A stretch of DNA of 64,000 bases. It comes from Tiliqua scincoides (lineage: Eukaryota; Chordata; Lepidosauria; Squamata; Scincidae). The stretch spans positions 20,261,561-20,325,560 of the forward strand of contig NC_089830.1 of assembly GCF_035046505.1 (NCBI RefSeq), written 5' to 3'. The translations under genes and the position numbers were made by a program. Below, piece by piece: positions 22,201 through 35,600 of the stretch. The notes under the pieces were generated by a model, which did not search any database, was not told the origin of the DNA, and was given only the letters and a program-made list of their open reading frames with translations. Each line of letters begins with the position of its first letter. Position 1 is the stretch's first letter.

Positions 22201-25200
22201 AAGTCCGTCCCAATCCAAGCCAAACCTCCACTCTGGTAGACCTGAAGTTTCCCCTCACGCAGGGAGATGGGCAGCTGAGACCGCTGGTAGTTGACCTGCA
22301 AGAGAAGTCAGACTCAATCCACGACTCATGGGGAGTCAGCTAGCCCTGAGACCCTGAACAAGAGGCAAAGGTAGAGAGGGCTGGGTGGGGGTGGTCCTCC
22401 CTAGGTACCAGCCTTGCCGCTCAGACTCACCCTCACAAATCCCATTTCGTTTCTGGCCACAGAAATGACGGTGTTGTAGACTCTGACTGTCACCAGACCA
22501 ACATAAGCAACGTGCTTGTTTCCACCCCTGATTTCGTTCTTGGCCTCCACGGTGAATGAAGGAAGAGTTGACCCCGAACCGCAAGTCTTGGCGATGGTGT
22601 AGGTGCAGGTGCCCATGAAGTCAAAGCTTCTCCCATCAAAGGTGTGATAATGAGGGTATCCCTGGGCCCAGCAGGTAGACTCCGACTGTGGCACACACAC
22701 CGGCCGACCCTTTTGGATCTTACAGACTTCCTGCTTCCTGCACTGGACTGAGCCACAGGAGACCTGTGGGATTCCTGCAGTGGAACATAGCCAATGTCAT
22801 GGAGAGAGCAGCAATATGAAGAGACAGTTCCAGAAGATATCCAGAATCGGAAATAAGGCCTTGGAATATAGCCTAACTCAGCAATCTCTCTCTGAAGCCA
22901 GGCCTAACTTTGCATAGTCACTGAGGATACGTACAGTAGTTGGAAAGTGAAGGAGGAAGGCACGGTGGCAAAGTATTGCACACAAATCCAGACCAGCAAT
23001 CCTATAGGGGTTTGCACTTATCCATATCCAGGGCTGAATGGCAGATCAGCAGTCAGGCTTCCAAATCTATAATCAGCCCTTCCCTGAATAACCTTCGGCA
23101 CTGGGAAAAGGATCACCCGTTCCTGAGCTGCTCATGTTTGCCTGGGGAAAGTTGGGGACTGCCACGTTTGGAACTGGGCTCCTTTTTTCATAGTTATTGA
23201 AGAAGGACATGAGAAATTCTTTCCCACAGGAGCTTGCTGCATAAGGGCCAGAAATAACTGAGGAAAGGAGAAAGCGGATCCAATGTGTAAGTAGTTGTTA
23301 GGAGAGAAAAGAGAGGGGAGGAGAAGAATGTCCTTAGGAGGAGCCACCAGAGGAGGAAGGGCGGGTCTGTGTCCGTTAGATGCAGTGATATAGAAGGGGA
23401 CGTAAAGCTCCTGGGCACACAAACGGACTTAAGGCCTTAGCGGTGCACATTTGGGCCATCGAGATCCTGCATGTTCATCTGACCAGGAATGTCGCTAGAT
23501 GAACAGCCTGTGTGTGCACATGTATCTTAGTAGTTACCCTTCTTGATGCAACGCATGACTCCATCCTTGGTGACGCATTCCTCATCAGCGGTGCATCTCT
23601 GGGCCTCGCATTTAACCCCCCGGCCTGGGATGCAGGTGCAACTTTCCCGGCAGTTGTTCAGAAGAACCTTCTCATGGGGCTGGTGGGAGATCAGAAAGCA
23701 ATAGAAATATGGCAAACATCAGATCGTGTGTCCTCAGCAATGAGATTCCTTCTCACAAAGCGAAAATGCTCAATGAATAAAAGAATAATGTCATCCATCT
23801 AAGGATCAGTGTTAGTGACCAAAAAATGGAGGGTGGGAGAATAAAGTTCAAAGGTCAGCTACCTTGAAGTAATGGCCATTCCACAGGCAGCCACAGTTTT
23901 CCGCAGTCACACAGGCACGGCCATCAAAGAAGAAGCCATCGTCACACTGGCAGCCCTCGGCACAAGTACTTGGACAGTTTCCTGGATCGGTGATCTTGGC
24001 ACAGGAGATGGAGCAGAGGTCGGCACAGAACTCGTAGTGACTGTTGGCTGGGCACGTCAGTGCTAAATTGGAAAGACGTAGAGATTAGAGGGAAAGATCC
24101 CCGATTCTGCTGAAGACGGAAGGGGAGAGGAGAAGAGGGCACCTGGGTAGGAGTTGGCAACTGGAGAAGATATGCATGAATTATTCCCATAAGTAAAAGG
24201 GAGTCTGCTCAGATGCTGCTCCCCATTTCACTACTCAGTTTACATCTATCCCAGTGCTCAGCCTCCAATACTTACGGCAAAACGACGGGGTCCTCCAGGA
24301 GTCGAAAGAGACCGCTGCATCTTGACAGGCAGACACATAGCTCTGGATGCTCTGGCACAAGACTTCTCTGTCCCCATCGACCAAGCAGGAGTCATAGATG
24401 CAGTTGCTGAGATACACTTTGGGGTCCACCGCGGCGTGACAGGCACTCAAGGGGCCGTCGTCCGCACTGAGGATCCCACAGTACTTGCGCTGTTTCAAAA
24501 CCTCCTTCTGCCTCTCGTCGCAGACCGGGCACTTGTTCCCAGGGCACCCGTCTAAGCAGGATCCGTCTGCTCCCGGGACCAAAACTTTCCAGGCAGCACC
24601 AAACGTGTTGACATCGGTGACCGCCCTTCCATCTGGGAGCAGAAATTCATCCCCCTTCTGGTCATTGTAGTTCCCACACAGGCCACTCAGCCCATCCTGG
24701 TAATTGCTTGGGACGGTGACCGTCACGCGAGAAGCAAAGTCATAGCTCACAATGAGGCCAAAGTCAGCTTGGACCAGGACTCTGGTGCCATGTGGATGGG
24801 CTCTGAGCCGCCCTCCAGAAAGGGTCACGGGGAGGAGCTGCAATGTATCATCCACCTGCAAGGAACAGAGCATTCCCTTGTAACATGGGGTTCTCTAGTG
24901 AAGAAGAAGTGCCTGGTTGTTTTCCACTTTAACCCTTCAGTTGTTAAGGGGTAATGGTTGATCCCACTATCATCATATTGACCACATATTCCGGGGAACC
25001 CTTTTCCCAATTATTCCAACTTTAATTATTCACAAGAAGAGCCCTGCTGGATCAGGCCAATGGCCCATTCAATCCTGTTAAATCAGGCCAGGGGCCCATC
25101 ACTGTGAATTTCCTGTATGGCCCACAAGGTGATCCAGGGAGCAATCAAGACCGGAAGAGACCCATATGCTGTGGTCACCCCTTGCGCCTGGCGTTCAGAG

Positions 25201-26658
25201 AGAGGCCACTTGTAAAACCAAGAGGTCACATACATTCCTAGATCCTTGTAGCCTGGGATGGACAGATCCACTAATCTGTCTAATCCCCATTGAAAGACAT
25301 CTAGGCCAGGTGCCTTGACCAGACCCTGTGGGAAGGAGATCCATTAAGTACTTGGCAAGTAAAGAAATATTTTAAACATATTATTTTCCTATAAATTTTG
25401 ATGCCAGCGAGGAATCAAATAGAATGGGAGGAGAAGCCTGAAATACAGATCTACTGTCGGGATTAATCCTATGCATTAAACCTAAAAATCCAGCACTCTA
25501 GCAGCACAATTCTATGTAAGTCTACTCAGAAGAAAAACAAATATTCCCCCTTGCCAGGTTTGTGGGCTTGTAATGGCTCTAGTCTCAGTGCTTGTGAAGG
25601 ACTGACCTGAGCTCAGTGTACGCTACTGGGAAACACCTTCGTGGAAAAAGAACAGCTAATGATAGTTGCCTTCTTATGGTTCTAGACTCACCTTCACTTG
25701 CCCTGGCTTGTTCTTCAGGAAGGTGAGAGTGACGCCATGGATGCTGACAGACACCATCTTGGAAACCGACATCTTCCCGTCCTCCCTGGCCCCGTTCTCC
25801 ACATTAACGGTGAAGGGGGTCAGGTTCTGGCTGCTTGCTTTGGTCTTAGCCAAGGTGTATGTGCAGGTGCCGTGGAAATCAAAGGGCACCTGATCAAATG
25901 AGAGGTAGTGAACGCCACCAGCCACAGAACAGGTGGCGCTCCCAACAGGGTAGCACTTCTGGATGCCGTTTTCCACACCACAGTCCTCATTGGGACCGCA
26001 GCTGAAGGCTTCACAATTCACAGTCCCCCCCTCTTGGCACCTGCAACGCTCCTGGCAAGTGGGATAGAAAGTCTCTCCTGCTAAGTAGTATCTCTCTTGA
26101 TAGTAGCAGCCGCACCGGGAGATGGGGACGCACTGATCGCCGCTCCGCACAAAGTCCTGATCGCACACGCAGCTTTCCTGGCACCTCCCCGTGCAAGGGA
26201 TTGGAACATAGATGCTTCCACAGGTCTGGGCACAGTCTGAAGCGCAGAGCTCGTAGTGACTGTTTGGGGCACAAGGAAGACCTGCAAGATGGAAACAAAG
26301 GTGAACGTCAAATAACCAGTATAACGAGCTTAGGAAAGTTAAAACTTTGACTTGGACAGTATGAAGCCAACTTTCATGCTGAAATCCCTCCATGATTACC
26401 TTCCACGTGGGTCCCTGTGACATCGAATGCATGCTTCTGTGCCTGCTTTTGCTAAGACGCTATGTTTTCCTAGAACCTTTACTTCTATCTATCCTCTTCA
26501 TCCTAGAAGAATCTGGTCCTTCTCTGCTTCTTGGTACCCTACAGCTGAGTGCCTCACTTAGAGAGCAGACCCTTCCTCTGCTTTGAAAACTCTGCTTTGT
26601 TTATTGGGACACAAAGTATTGTGCCAAATATGTGGGGAGGACTTGAAAGCTTCTTAAA

Positions 26659-26689
<31 letters not shown>

Positions 26690-29600
26690 CCATGGTTCTG
26701 TTCTTTACCCCCCTGACGTTTGCTTGGCACAGGAGTACTTACTGCAGAAGGAGTCAGACCTCCAAGCATAGAGAGTCGCCCCGGCTGCCTGGCAGGCCAG
26801 CACATAGCTGGCCAAGGCTTTGCAGATCACAGCTGGTTGACCTTGAGAGGAGCAGTAATCAGACACGCAGTCTTGGAAGTATCCCTCAGGATCCACTTTC
26901 TTGTGACACTCTCTGAAAGGGCCCTTTTTGGCAAGGAGGAGCCCACATTCCCCACTGAGAGTCCGTTGTTGAGCCTCAATGGTTCCTAGGCCCGGGCAGG
27001 TTCCCGGGCCGAGTTCTGTGCAGCCTGGTATGTTCTGCAGTTTCCAGCTCTGACCAAAGGCTGATGGATTTGGAGCCACGTTGCCATCTCTCATGATCAA
27101 GTCGTCTCCTTTGTTGCCGTTGAAGTTCCCGCAGAGACCACAAAGGGCCCCGGCGTAAGTGCTGGGCACACTCACGGTGATCCGGCTTTGCCAGTCAAAG
27201 GTGACGGTCAGGAAGAAGTCCGTCTGCACCACGGCCTCTTGCCCTCTCCTGTAAATGGAGACTTTGTTGTTGCCCATCCTGTACGGCAGATTGATCAGGA
27301 AGCCGTTGACCTGGGAGGTATGCAAAAGGGAAAATCAAAGTTTACGGCTTTCGTGACATCGTTACCGGCAGACCATTCTTCGTTTTCTGTCCTCTCCTCT
27401 ACAGGCATGTTCTGTACAGGTGCTTTAAATGAAACACTGGAACGTGCTACAGATTTTAGACCTGCTTACTGTACAGAGGGCACCTCACTAGTAATCAATA
27501 TCGCACAGAAGGAGAATGAATAAAAGAACCAAAGGAACCGCAGAATAGAAAAAGCCCATCCAAGAACAACAAAAAGATCTGCGGAACTCACCATGACTTT
27601 CGCAGGCTGTTCTCGACTGATCACGATGGAATTGCCATAAATATTGATGTCCACCACCTTGGTGAAGGACACGGTCTTGCTGCCTCGACGGTCGTTTTGA
27701 ACAAGAACCAGGAAGTTCTCCAGACCATCTCTCCTCGCGCAGAGCCCAGTGAGCTGATACAGGCAGGTGCCCTGGAAGTCAAACCTCTGACCGTCGAAGC
27801 TGAGATAGTGACGTTGCCCTGAAATCGAGCAGGTGCCGCTGCTGGTAGGGTAGCAGTTCTGGATGCCCTTCTCCACTCTGCATTGCTCGCCGCTCTTGCA
27901 ACCTGTGGTTTTGCAAGTCACCTGTTTGCTTCTGGGGTCACAGATGCAGCGTCTTGAGCAGGTGCCGTCTCCCCAGAACTGCTCTCCGGGGGAGAAGAGC
28001 TTCCCCTCAAAGATGCATCCACAGGAAGCCTTGGGGATGCATTTCCCAGCATCCAGCACAAAACCGTCATTGCACTGGCAGCTCCCCACGCACGGCAGCG
28101 AGTCGCAGTTGCTGGGTCTGGCTAGGTCGTTGCAGGTGGCAGGGCACGGAGCTGCACAGGCCTTGTACTGGCTGTTCTCGGGGCAGGGAAGGGCTGCCAA
28201 AGAGAGAACACAGTCAATCGTGCAAGGCAGAAGGGCCTGCCGAAACTTAGCTCCACTCTGTTGTACCAGGGATGTCTGGGGAACAGAATGGGACACTTGG
28301 AGGAGGGAGCACTGGGTTCTGCTTCGTGTTACCCATCCCACAACATGAGGTGGATGTGATGGGGAGACTTCCAGAGGGCATCCTGTGCTGGTCTACTGAG
28401 TTCAAAGGGCTTTACTTGCCTAAATGCAGGTGTATTAGACTGCAGCCTTCACCAGATCTTTGCGTCCCTGAGAACTAGAAACTTCTAGAACAATGAACTA
28501 TTCCTTTCTCTAGAATCCTGCCCCGTTCTAGGTTTCCTGCATACAGAACTGCAGAAGTTGGGGTGCTCCTGGCTCTGTCTTATTCCATTTGGGATACATA
28601 CCTCTGAACAAATCTCTGTGTGGGACGTCTAACCTGCTTGCCTTAACTCTGAAGCTGCCTCGCTCTTCAGTACCCTGCCATACTTACTGCAGCCAGAGGC
28701 CGTCCTCCAGTCCGAGACTGTGACTCCTCGCCTCCGACAGGCATCCGCATAGCTCTTCAGCGCTTGGCACAGTGACTGCCTGAGGCCGTCGGTCAAGCAG
28801 AGGTCATTGACGCAGTTGTCCAGAAAGATGCTGGGGTCCAGCACAGAATGGCAGAGGCTGAACGGGCCATTTCCCCCTTTCCTGATTAGACCACAGAATG
28901 CCTCAGCTTTATACTTGTGGGCTCCTTCTGATGGGCAGCTTTTTGGTGGGGGGGCTGCATGCTGACAGAACCGGTCACCATCCTGCACCTTCCAACTTTG
29001 CCCAAACTCCGCAGGACTGGGGGCCAAGCTGCCGTCGGGGGTGCGGAAGTCGTTGGCTGGATCTCCGTTGTAGTCACCACAAAGGCCACACAAGCTCCCT
29101 GAAAAGATGCTGGGGACCGTCACCACCAGATAGCTGCTCCAATCGTAGGCAACTTTCAGCGCAAAGTCCGTCCCAATCCAAGCCAAACCTCCACTCTGGT
29201 AGACCTGAAGTTTCCCCTCACGCAGGGAGATGGGCAGCTGAGACCGCTGGTAGTTGACCTGCAAGAGAAGTCAGACTCAATCCACGACTCGTGGGGAGTC
29301 AGCTAGCCCTGAGACCCTGAACAAGAGGCAAAGGTAGAGAGGGCTGGGTGGGGGTGGTCCTCCCTAGGTACCAGCCTTGCCGCTCAGACTCACCCTCACA
29401 AATCCCATTTCGTTTCTGGCCACAGAAATGACGGTGTTGTAGACTCTGACTGTCACCAGACCAACATAAGCAACGTGCTTGTTTCCACCCCTGATTTCGT
29501 TCTTGGCCTCCACGGTGAATGAAGGAAGAGTTGACCCCGAACCGCAAGTCTTGGCGATGGTGTAGGTGCAGGTGCCCATGAAGTCAAAGCTTCTCCCATC

Positions 29601-32600
29601 AAAGGTGTGATAATGAGGGTATCCCTGGGCCCAGCAGGTAGACTCCGACTGTGGCACACACACCGGCCGACCCTTTTGGATCTTACAGACTTCCTGCTTC
29701 CTGCACTGGACTGAGCCACAGGAGACCTGTGGGATTCCTGCAATGGAACATAGCCAATGTCATGGAGAGAGCAGCAATATGAAGAGACAGTTCCAGAGGA
29801 TATCCAGAATCGGAAATAAGGCCTTGGAATATAGCCTAACTCAGCAATCTCTCTCTGAAGCCAGGCCTAACTTTGCATAGTCACTGAGGATACGTGCAGT
29901 AGTTGGAAAGTGAAGGAGGAAGGCACGGAGACAAAGTATTGCACACAAACCCAGACCAGCAATCCTATAGGGATCTGCACTTATCCATATCCAGGGCTGA
30001 ATGGCAGATCAGCAGTCAGGCTTCCAAATCTATAATCAGCCCTTCCCTGAATAACCTTCGGCACTGGGAAAAGGATCACCCGTTCCTGAGCTGCTCATGT
30101 TTGCCTGGGGATAGTTGGGGACTGCCACGTTTGGAACTGGGCTCCTTTTTCCTAGTTATTGAAGAAGGACATGAGAAATTCTTTCCCACAGGAGCTTGCT
30201 GCATAAGGGCCAGAAATAACTGAGGAAAGGAGAAAGCGGATCCAACGTGTAAGTAGTTGTTAGGAGAGAAAAGAGAGGGGAGGAGAAGAATGTCCTTAGG
30301 AGGAGCCACCAGAGGAGGAAGGGCGGGTCTGTGTCCGTTAGATGCAGTGATATAGAAGGGGACGTAAAGCTCCTGGGCACACAAACGGACTTAAGGCCTT
30401 AGCGGTGCACATTTGGGCCATCGAGATCCTGCATGTTCATCTGACCAGGAATGTCGCTAGATGAACAGCCTGTGTGTGCACATGTATCTTAGTAGTTACC
30501 CTTCTTGATGCAACGCATGACTCCATCCTTGGTGACGCATTCCTCATCAGCGGTGCATCTCTGGGCCTCGCATTTAACCCCCCGGCCTGGGATGCAGGTG
30601 CAACTTTCCCGGCAGTTGTTCAGAAGAACCTTCTCATGGGGCTGGTGGGAGATCAGAAAGCAATAGAAATATGGCAAACATCAGATCATGTGTCCTCAGC
30701 AATGAGATTCCTTCTCACAAAGCGAAAATGCTCAATGAATAAAAGAATAATGTCATCCATCTAAGGATCAGTGTTAGTGACCAAAAAATGGAGGGTGGGA
30801 GAATAAAGTTCAAAGGTCAGCTACCTTGAAGTAATGGCCATTCCACAGGCAGCCACAGTTTTCCGCAGTCACACAGGCACGGCCATCAAAGAAGAAGCCA
30901 TCGTCACACTGGCAGCCCTCGGCACAAGTACTTGGACAGTTTCCTGGATCGGTGATCTTGGCACAGGAGATGGAGCAGAGGTCGGCACAGAACTCGTAGT
31001 GACTGTTGGCTGGGCACGTCAGTGCTAAATTGGAAAGACGTAGAGATTAGAGGGAAAGATCCCCGATTCTGCTGAAGACGGAAGGGGAGAGGAGAAGAGG
31101 GCACCTGGGTAGGAGTTGGCAACTGGAGAAGATATGCATGAATTATTCCCATAAGTAAAAGGGAGTCTGCTCAGATGCTGCTCCCCATTTCACTACTCAG
31201 TTTACATCTATCCCAGTGCTCAGCCTCCAATACTTACGGCAAAACGACGGGGTCCTCCAGGAGTCGAAAGAGACCGCTGCATCTTGACAGGCAGACACAT
31301 AGCTCTGGATGCTCTGGCACAAGACTTCTCTGTCCCCATCGACCAAGCAGGAGTCATAGATGCAGTTGCTGAGATACACTTTGGGGTCCACCGCGGCGTG
31401 ACAGGCACTCAAGGGGCCGTCGTCCGCACTGAGGATCCCACAGTACTTGCGCTGTTTCAAAACCTCCTTCTGCCTCTCGTCGCAGACCGGGCACTTGTTC
31501 CCAGGGCACCCGTCTAAGCAGGATCCGTCTGCTCCCGGGACCAAAACTTTCCAGGCAGCACCAAACGTGTTGACATCGGTGACCGCCCTTCCATCTGGGA
31601 GCAGAAATTCATCCCCCTTCTGGTCATTGTAGTTCCCACACAGGCCACTCAGCCCATCCTGGTAATTGCTTGGGACGGTGACCGTCACGCGAGAAGCAAA
31701 GTCATAGCTCACAATGAGGCCAAAGTCAGCTTGGACCAGGACTCTGGTGCCATGTGGATGGGCTCTGAGCCGCCCTCCAGAAAGGGTCACGGGGAGGAGC
31801 TGCAATGTATCATCCACCTGCAAGGAACAGAGCATTCCCTTGTAACATGGGGTTCTCTAGTGAAGAAGAAGTGCCTGGTTGTTTTCCACTTTAACCCTTC
31901 AGTTGTTAAGGGGTAATGGTTGATCCCACTATCATCATATTGACCACATATTCCGGGGAACCCTTTTCCCAATTATTCCAACTTTAATTATTCACAAGAA
32001 GAGCCCTGCTGGATCAGGCCAATGGCCCATTCAATCCTGTTAAATCAGGCCAGGGGCCCATCACTGTGAATTTCCTGTATGGCCCACAAGGTGATCCAGC
32101 GAGCAATCAAGACCGGAAGAGACCCATATGCTGTGGTCACCCCTTGCGCCTGGCGTTCAGAGAGAGGCCACTTGTAAAACCAAGAGGTCACATACATTCC
32201 TAGATCCTTGTAGCCTGGGATGGACAGATCCACTAATCTGTCTAATCCCCATTGAAAGACATCTAGGCCAGGTGCCTTGACCAGACCCTGTGGGAAGGAG
32301 ATCCATTAAGTACTTGGCAAGTAAAGAAATATTTTAAACATATTATTTTCCTATAAATTTTGATGCCAGCGAGGAATCAAATAGAATGGGAGGAGAAGCC
32401 TGAAATACAGATCTACTGTCGGGATTAATCCTATGCATTAAACCTAAAAATCCAGCACTCTAGCAGCACAATTCTATGTAAGTCTACTCAGAAGAAAAAC
32501 AAATATTCCCCCTTGCCAGGTTTGTGGGCTTGTAATGGCTCTAGTCTCAGTGCTTGTGAAGGACTGACCTGAGCTCAGTGTACGCTACTGGGAAACACCT

Positions 32601-35600
32601 TCGTGGAAAAAGAACAGCTAATGATAGTTGCCTTCTTATGGTTCTAGACTCACCTTCACTTGCCCTGGCTTGTTCTTCAGGAAGGTGAGAGTGACGCCAT
32701 GGACGCTGACGGACACCATCTTGGAAACCGACATCTTCCCGTCCTCCCTGGCCCCGTTCTCCACATTAACGGTGAAGGGGGTCAGGTTCTGGCTGCTTGC
32801 TTTGGTCTTAGCCAAGGTGTATGTGCAGGTGCCGTGGAAATCAAAGGGCACCTGATCAAATGAGAGGTAGTGAACGCCACCAGCCACAGAACAGGTGGCG
32901 CTCCCAACAGGGTAGCACTTCTGGATGCCGTTTTCCACACCACAGTCCTCATTGGGACCGCAGCTGAAGGCTTCACAATTCACAGTCCCCCCCTCTTGGC
33001 ACCTGCAACGCTCCTGGCAAGTGGGATAGAAAGTCTCTCCTGCTAAGTAGTATCTCTCTTGATAGTAGCAGCCGCACCGGGAGATGGGGACGCACTGATC
33101 GCCGCTCCGCACAAAGTCCTGATCGCACACGCAGCTTTCCTGGCACCTCCCCGTGCAAGGGATTGGAACATAGATGCTTCCACAGGTCTGGGCACAGTCT
33201 GAAGCGCAGAGCTCGTAGTGACTGTTTGGGGCACAAGGAAGACCTGCAAGATGGAAACAAAGGTGAACGTCAAATAACCAGTATAACGAGCTTAGGAAAG
33301 TTAAAACTTTGACTTGGACAGTATGAAGCCAACTTTCATGCTGAAATCCCTCCATGATTACCTTCCACGTGGGTCCCTGTGACATCGAATGCATGCTTCT
33401 GTGCCTGCTTTTGCTAAGACGCTATGTTTTCCTAGAACCTTTACTTCTATCTATCCTCTTCATCCTAGAAGAATCTGGTCCTTCTCTGCTTCTTGGTACC
33501 CTACAGCTGAGTGCCTCACTTAGAGAGCAGACCCTTCCTCTGCTTTGAAAACTCTGCTTTGTTTATTGGGACACAAAGTATTGTGCCAAATATGTGGGGA
33601 GGACTTGAAAGCTTCTTAAAAATAATAATAATAATAATAATAATAATGCCATGGTTCTGTTCTTTACCCCCCTGACGTTTGCTTGGCACAGGAGTACTTA
33701 CTGCAGAAGGAGTCAGACCTCCAAGCATAGAGAGTCGCCCCGGCTGCCTGGCAGGCCAGCACATAGCTGGCCAAGGCTTTGCAGATCACAGCTGGTTGAC
33801 CTTGAGAGGAGCAGTAATCAGACACGCAGTCTTGGAAGTATCCCTCAGGATCCACTTTCTTGTGACACTCTCTGAAAGGGCCCTTTTTGGCAAGGAGGAG
33901 CCCACATTCCCCACTGAGAGTCCGTTGTTGAGCCTCAATGGTTCCTAGGCCCGGGCAGGTTCCCGGGCCGAGTTCTGTGCAGCCTGGTATGTTCTGCAGT
34001 TTCCAGCTCTGACCAAAGGCTGATGGATTTGGAGCCACGTTGCCATCTCTCATGATCAAGTCGTCTCCTTTGTTGCCGTTGAAGTTCCCGCAGAGACCAC
34101 AAAGGGCCCCGGCGTAAGTGCTGGGCACACTCACGGTGATCCGGCTTTGCCAGTCAAAGGTGACGGTCAGGAAGAAGTCCGTCTGCACCACGGCCTCTTG
34201 CCCTCTCCTGTAAATGGAGACTTTGTTGTTGCCCATCCTGTACGGCAGATTGATCAGGAAGCCGTTGACCTGGGAGGTATGCAAAAGGGAAAATCAAAGT
34301 TTACGGCTTTCGTGACATCGTTACCGGCAGACCATTCTTCGTTTTCTGTCCTCTCCTCTACAGGCATGTTCTGTACAGGTGCTTTAAATGAAACACTGGA
34401 ACGTGCTACAGATTTTAGACCTGCTTACTGTACAGAGGGCACCTCACTAGTAATCAATATCGCACAGAAGGAGAATGAATAAAAGAACCAAAGGAACCGC
34501 AGAATAGAAAAAGCCCATCCAAGAACAACAAAAAGATCTGCGGAACTCACCATGACTTTCGCAGGCTGTTCTCGACTGATCACGATGGAATTGCCATAAA
34601 TATTGATGTCCACCACCTTGGTGAAGGACACGGTCTTGCTGCCTCGACGGTCGTTTTGAACAAGAACCAGGAAGTTCTCCAGACCATCTCTCCTCGCGCA
34701 GAGCCCAGTGAGCTGATACAGGCAGGTGCCCTGGAAGTCAAACCTCTGACCGTCGAAGCTGAGATAGTGACGTTGCCCTGAAATCGAGCAGGTGCCGCTG
34801 CTGGTAGGGTAGCAGTTCTGGATGCCCTTCTCCACTCTGCATTGCTCGCCGCTCTTGCAACCTGTGGTTTTGCAAGTCACCTGTTTGCTTCTGGGGTCAC
34901 AGATGCAGCGTCTTGAGCAGGTGCCGTCTCCCCAGAACTGCTCTCCGGGGGAGAAGAGCTTCCCCTCAAAGATGCATCCACAGGAAGCCTTGGGGATGCA
35001 TTTCCCAGCATCCAGCACAAAACCATCATTGCACTGGCAGCTCCCCACGCACGGCAGCGAGTCGCAGTTGCTGGGTCTGGCTAGGTCGTTGCAGGTGGCA
35101 GGGCACGGAGCTGCACAGGCCTTGTACTGGCTGTTCTCGGGGCAGGGAAGGGCTGCCAAAGAGAGAACACAGTCAATCGTGCAAGGCAGAAGGGCCTGCC
35201 GAAACTTAGCTCCACTCTGTTGTACCAGGGATGTCTGGGGAACAGAATGGGACACTTGGAGGAGGGAGCACTGGGTTCTGCTTCGTGTTACCCATCCCAC
35301 AACATGAGGTGGATGTGATGGGGAGACTTCCAGAGGGCATCCTGTGCTGGTCTACTGAGTTCAAAGGGCTTTACTTGCCTAAATGCAGGTGTATTAGACT
35401 GCAGCCTTCACCAGATCTTTGCGTCCCTGAGAACTAGAAACTTCTAGAACAATGAACTATTCCTTTCTCTAGAATCCTGCCCCGTTCTAGGTTTCCTGCA
35501 TACAGAACTGCAGAAGTTGGGGTGCTCCTGGCTCTGTCTTATTCCATTTGGGATACATACCTCTGAACAAATCTCTGTGTGGGACGTCTAACCTGCTTGC

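Noticed and set aside
27863-28348. 161-codon plus-strand frame repeated in every unit
   Set aside because: It is the antisense shadow of exon F; it recurs only because the unit recurs.
30076-30384. 102-codon minus-strand frame in the C-D intron, present in each unit
   Set aside because: No cysteine pattern like its neighbours and low-complexity sequence. It could not be joined as a phase-1 exon with good sites.
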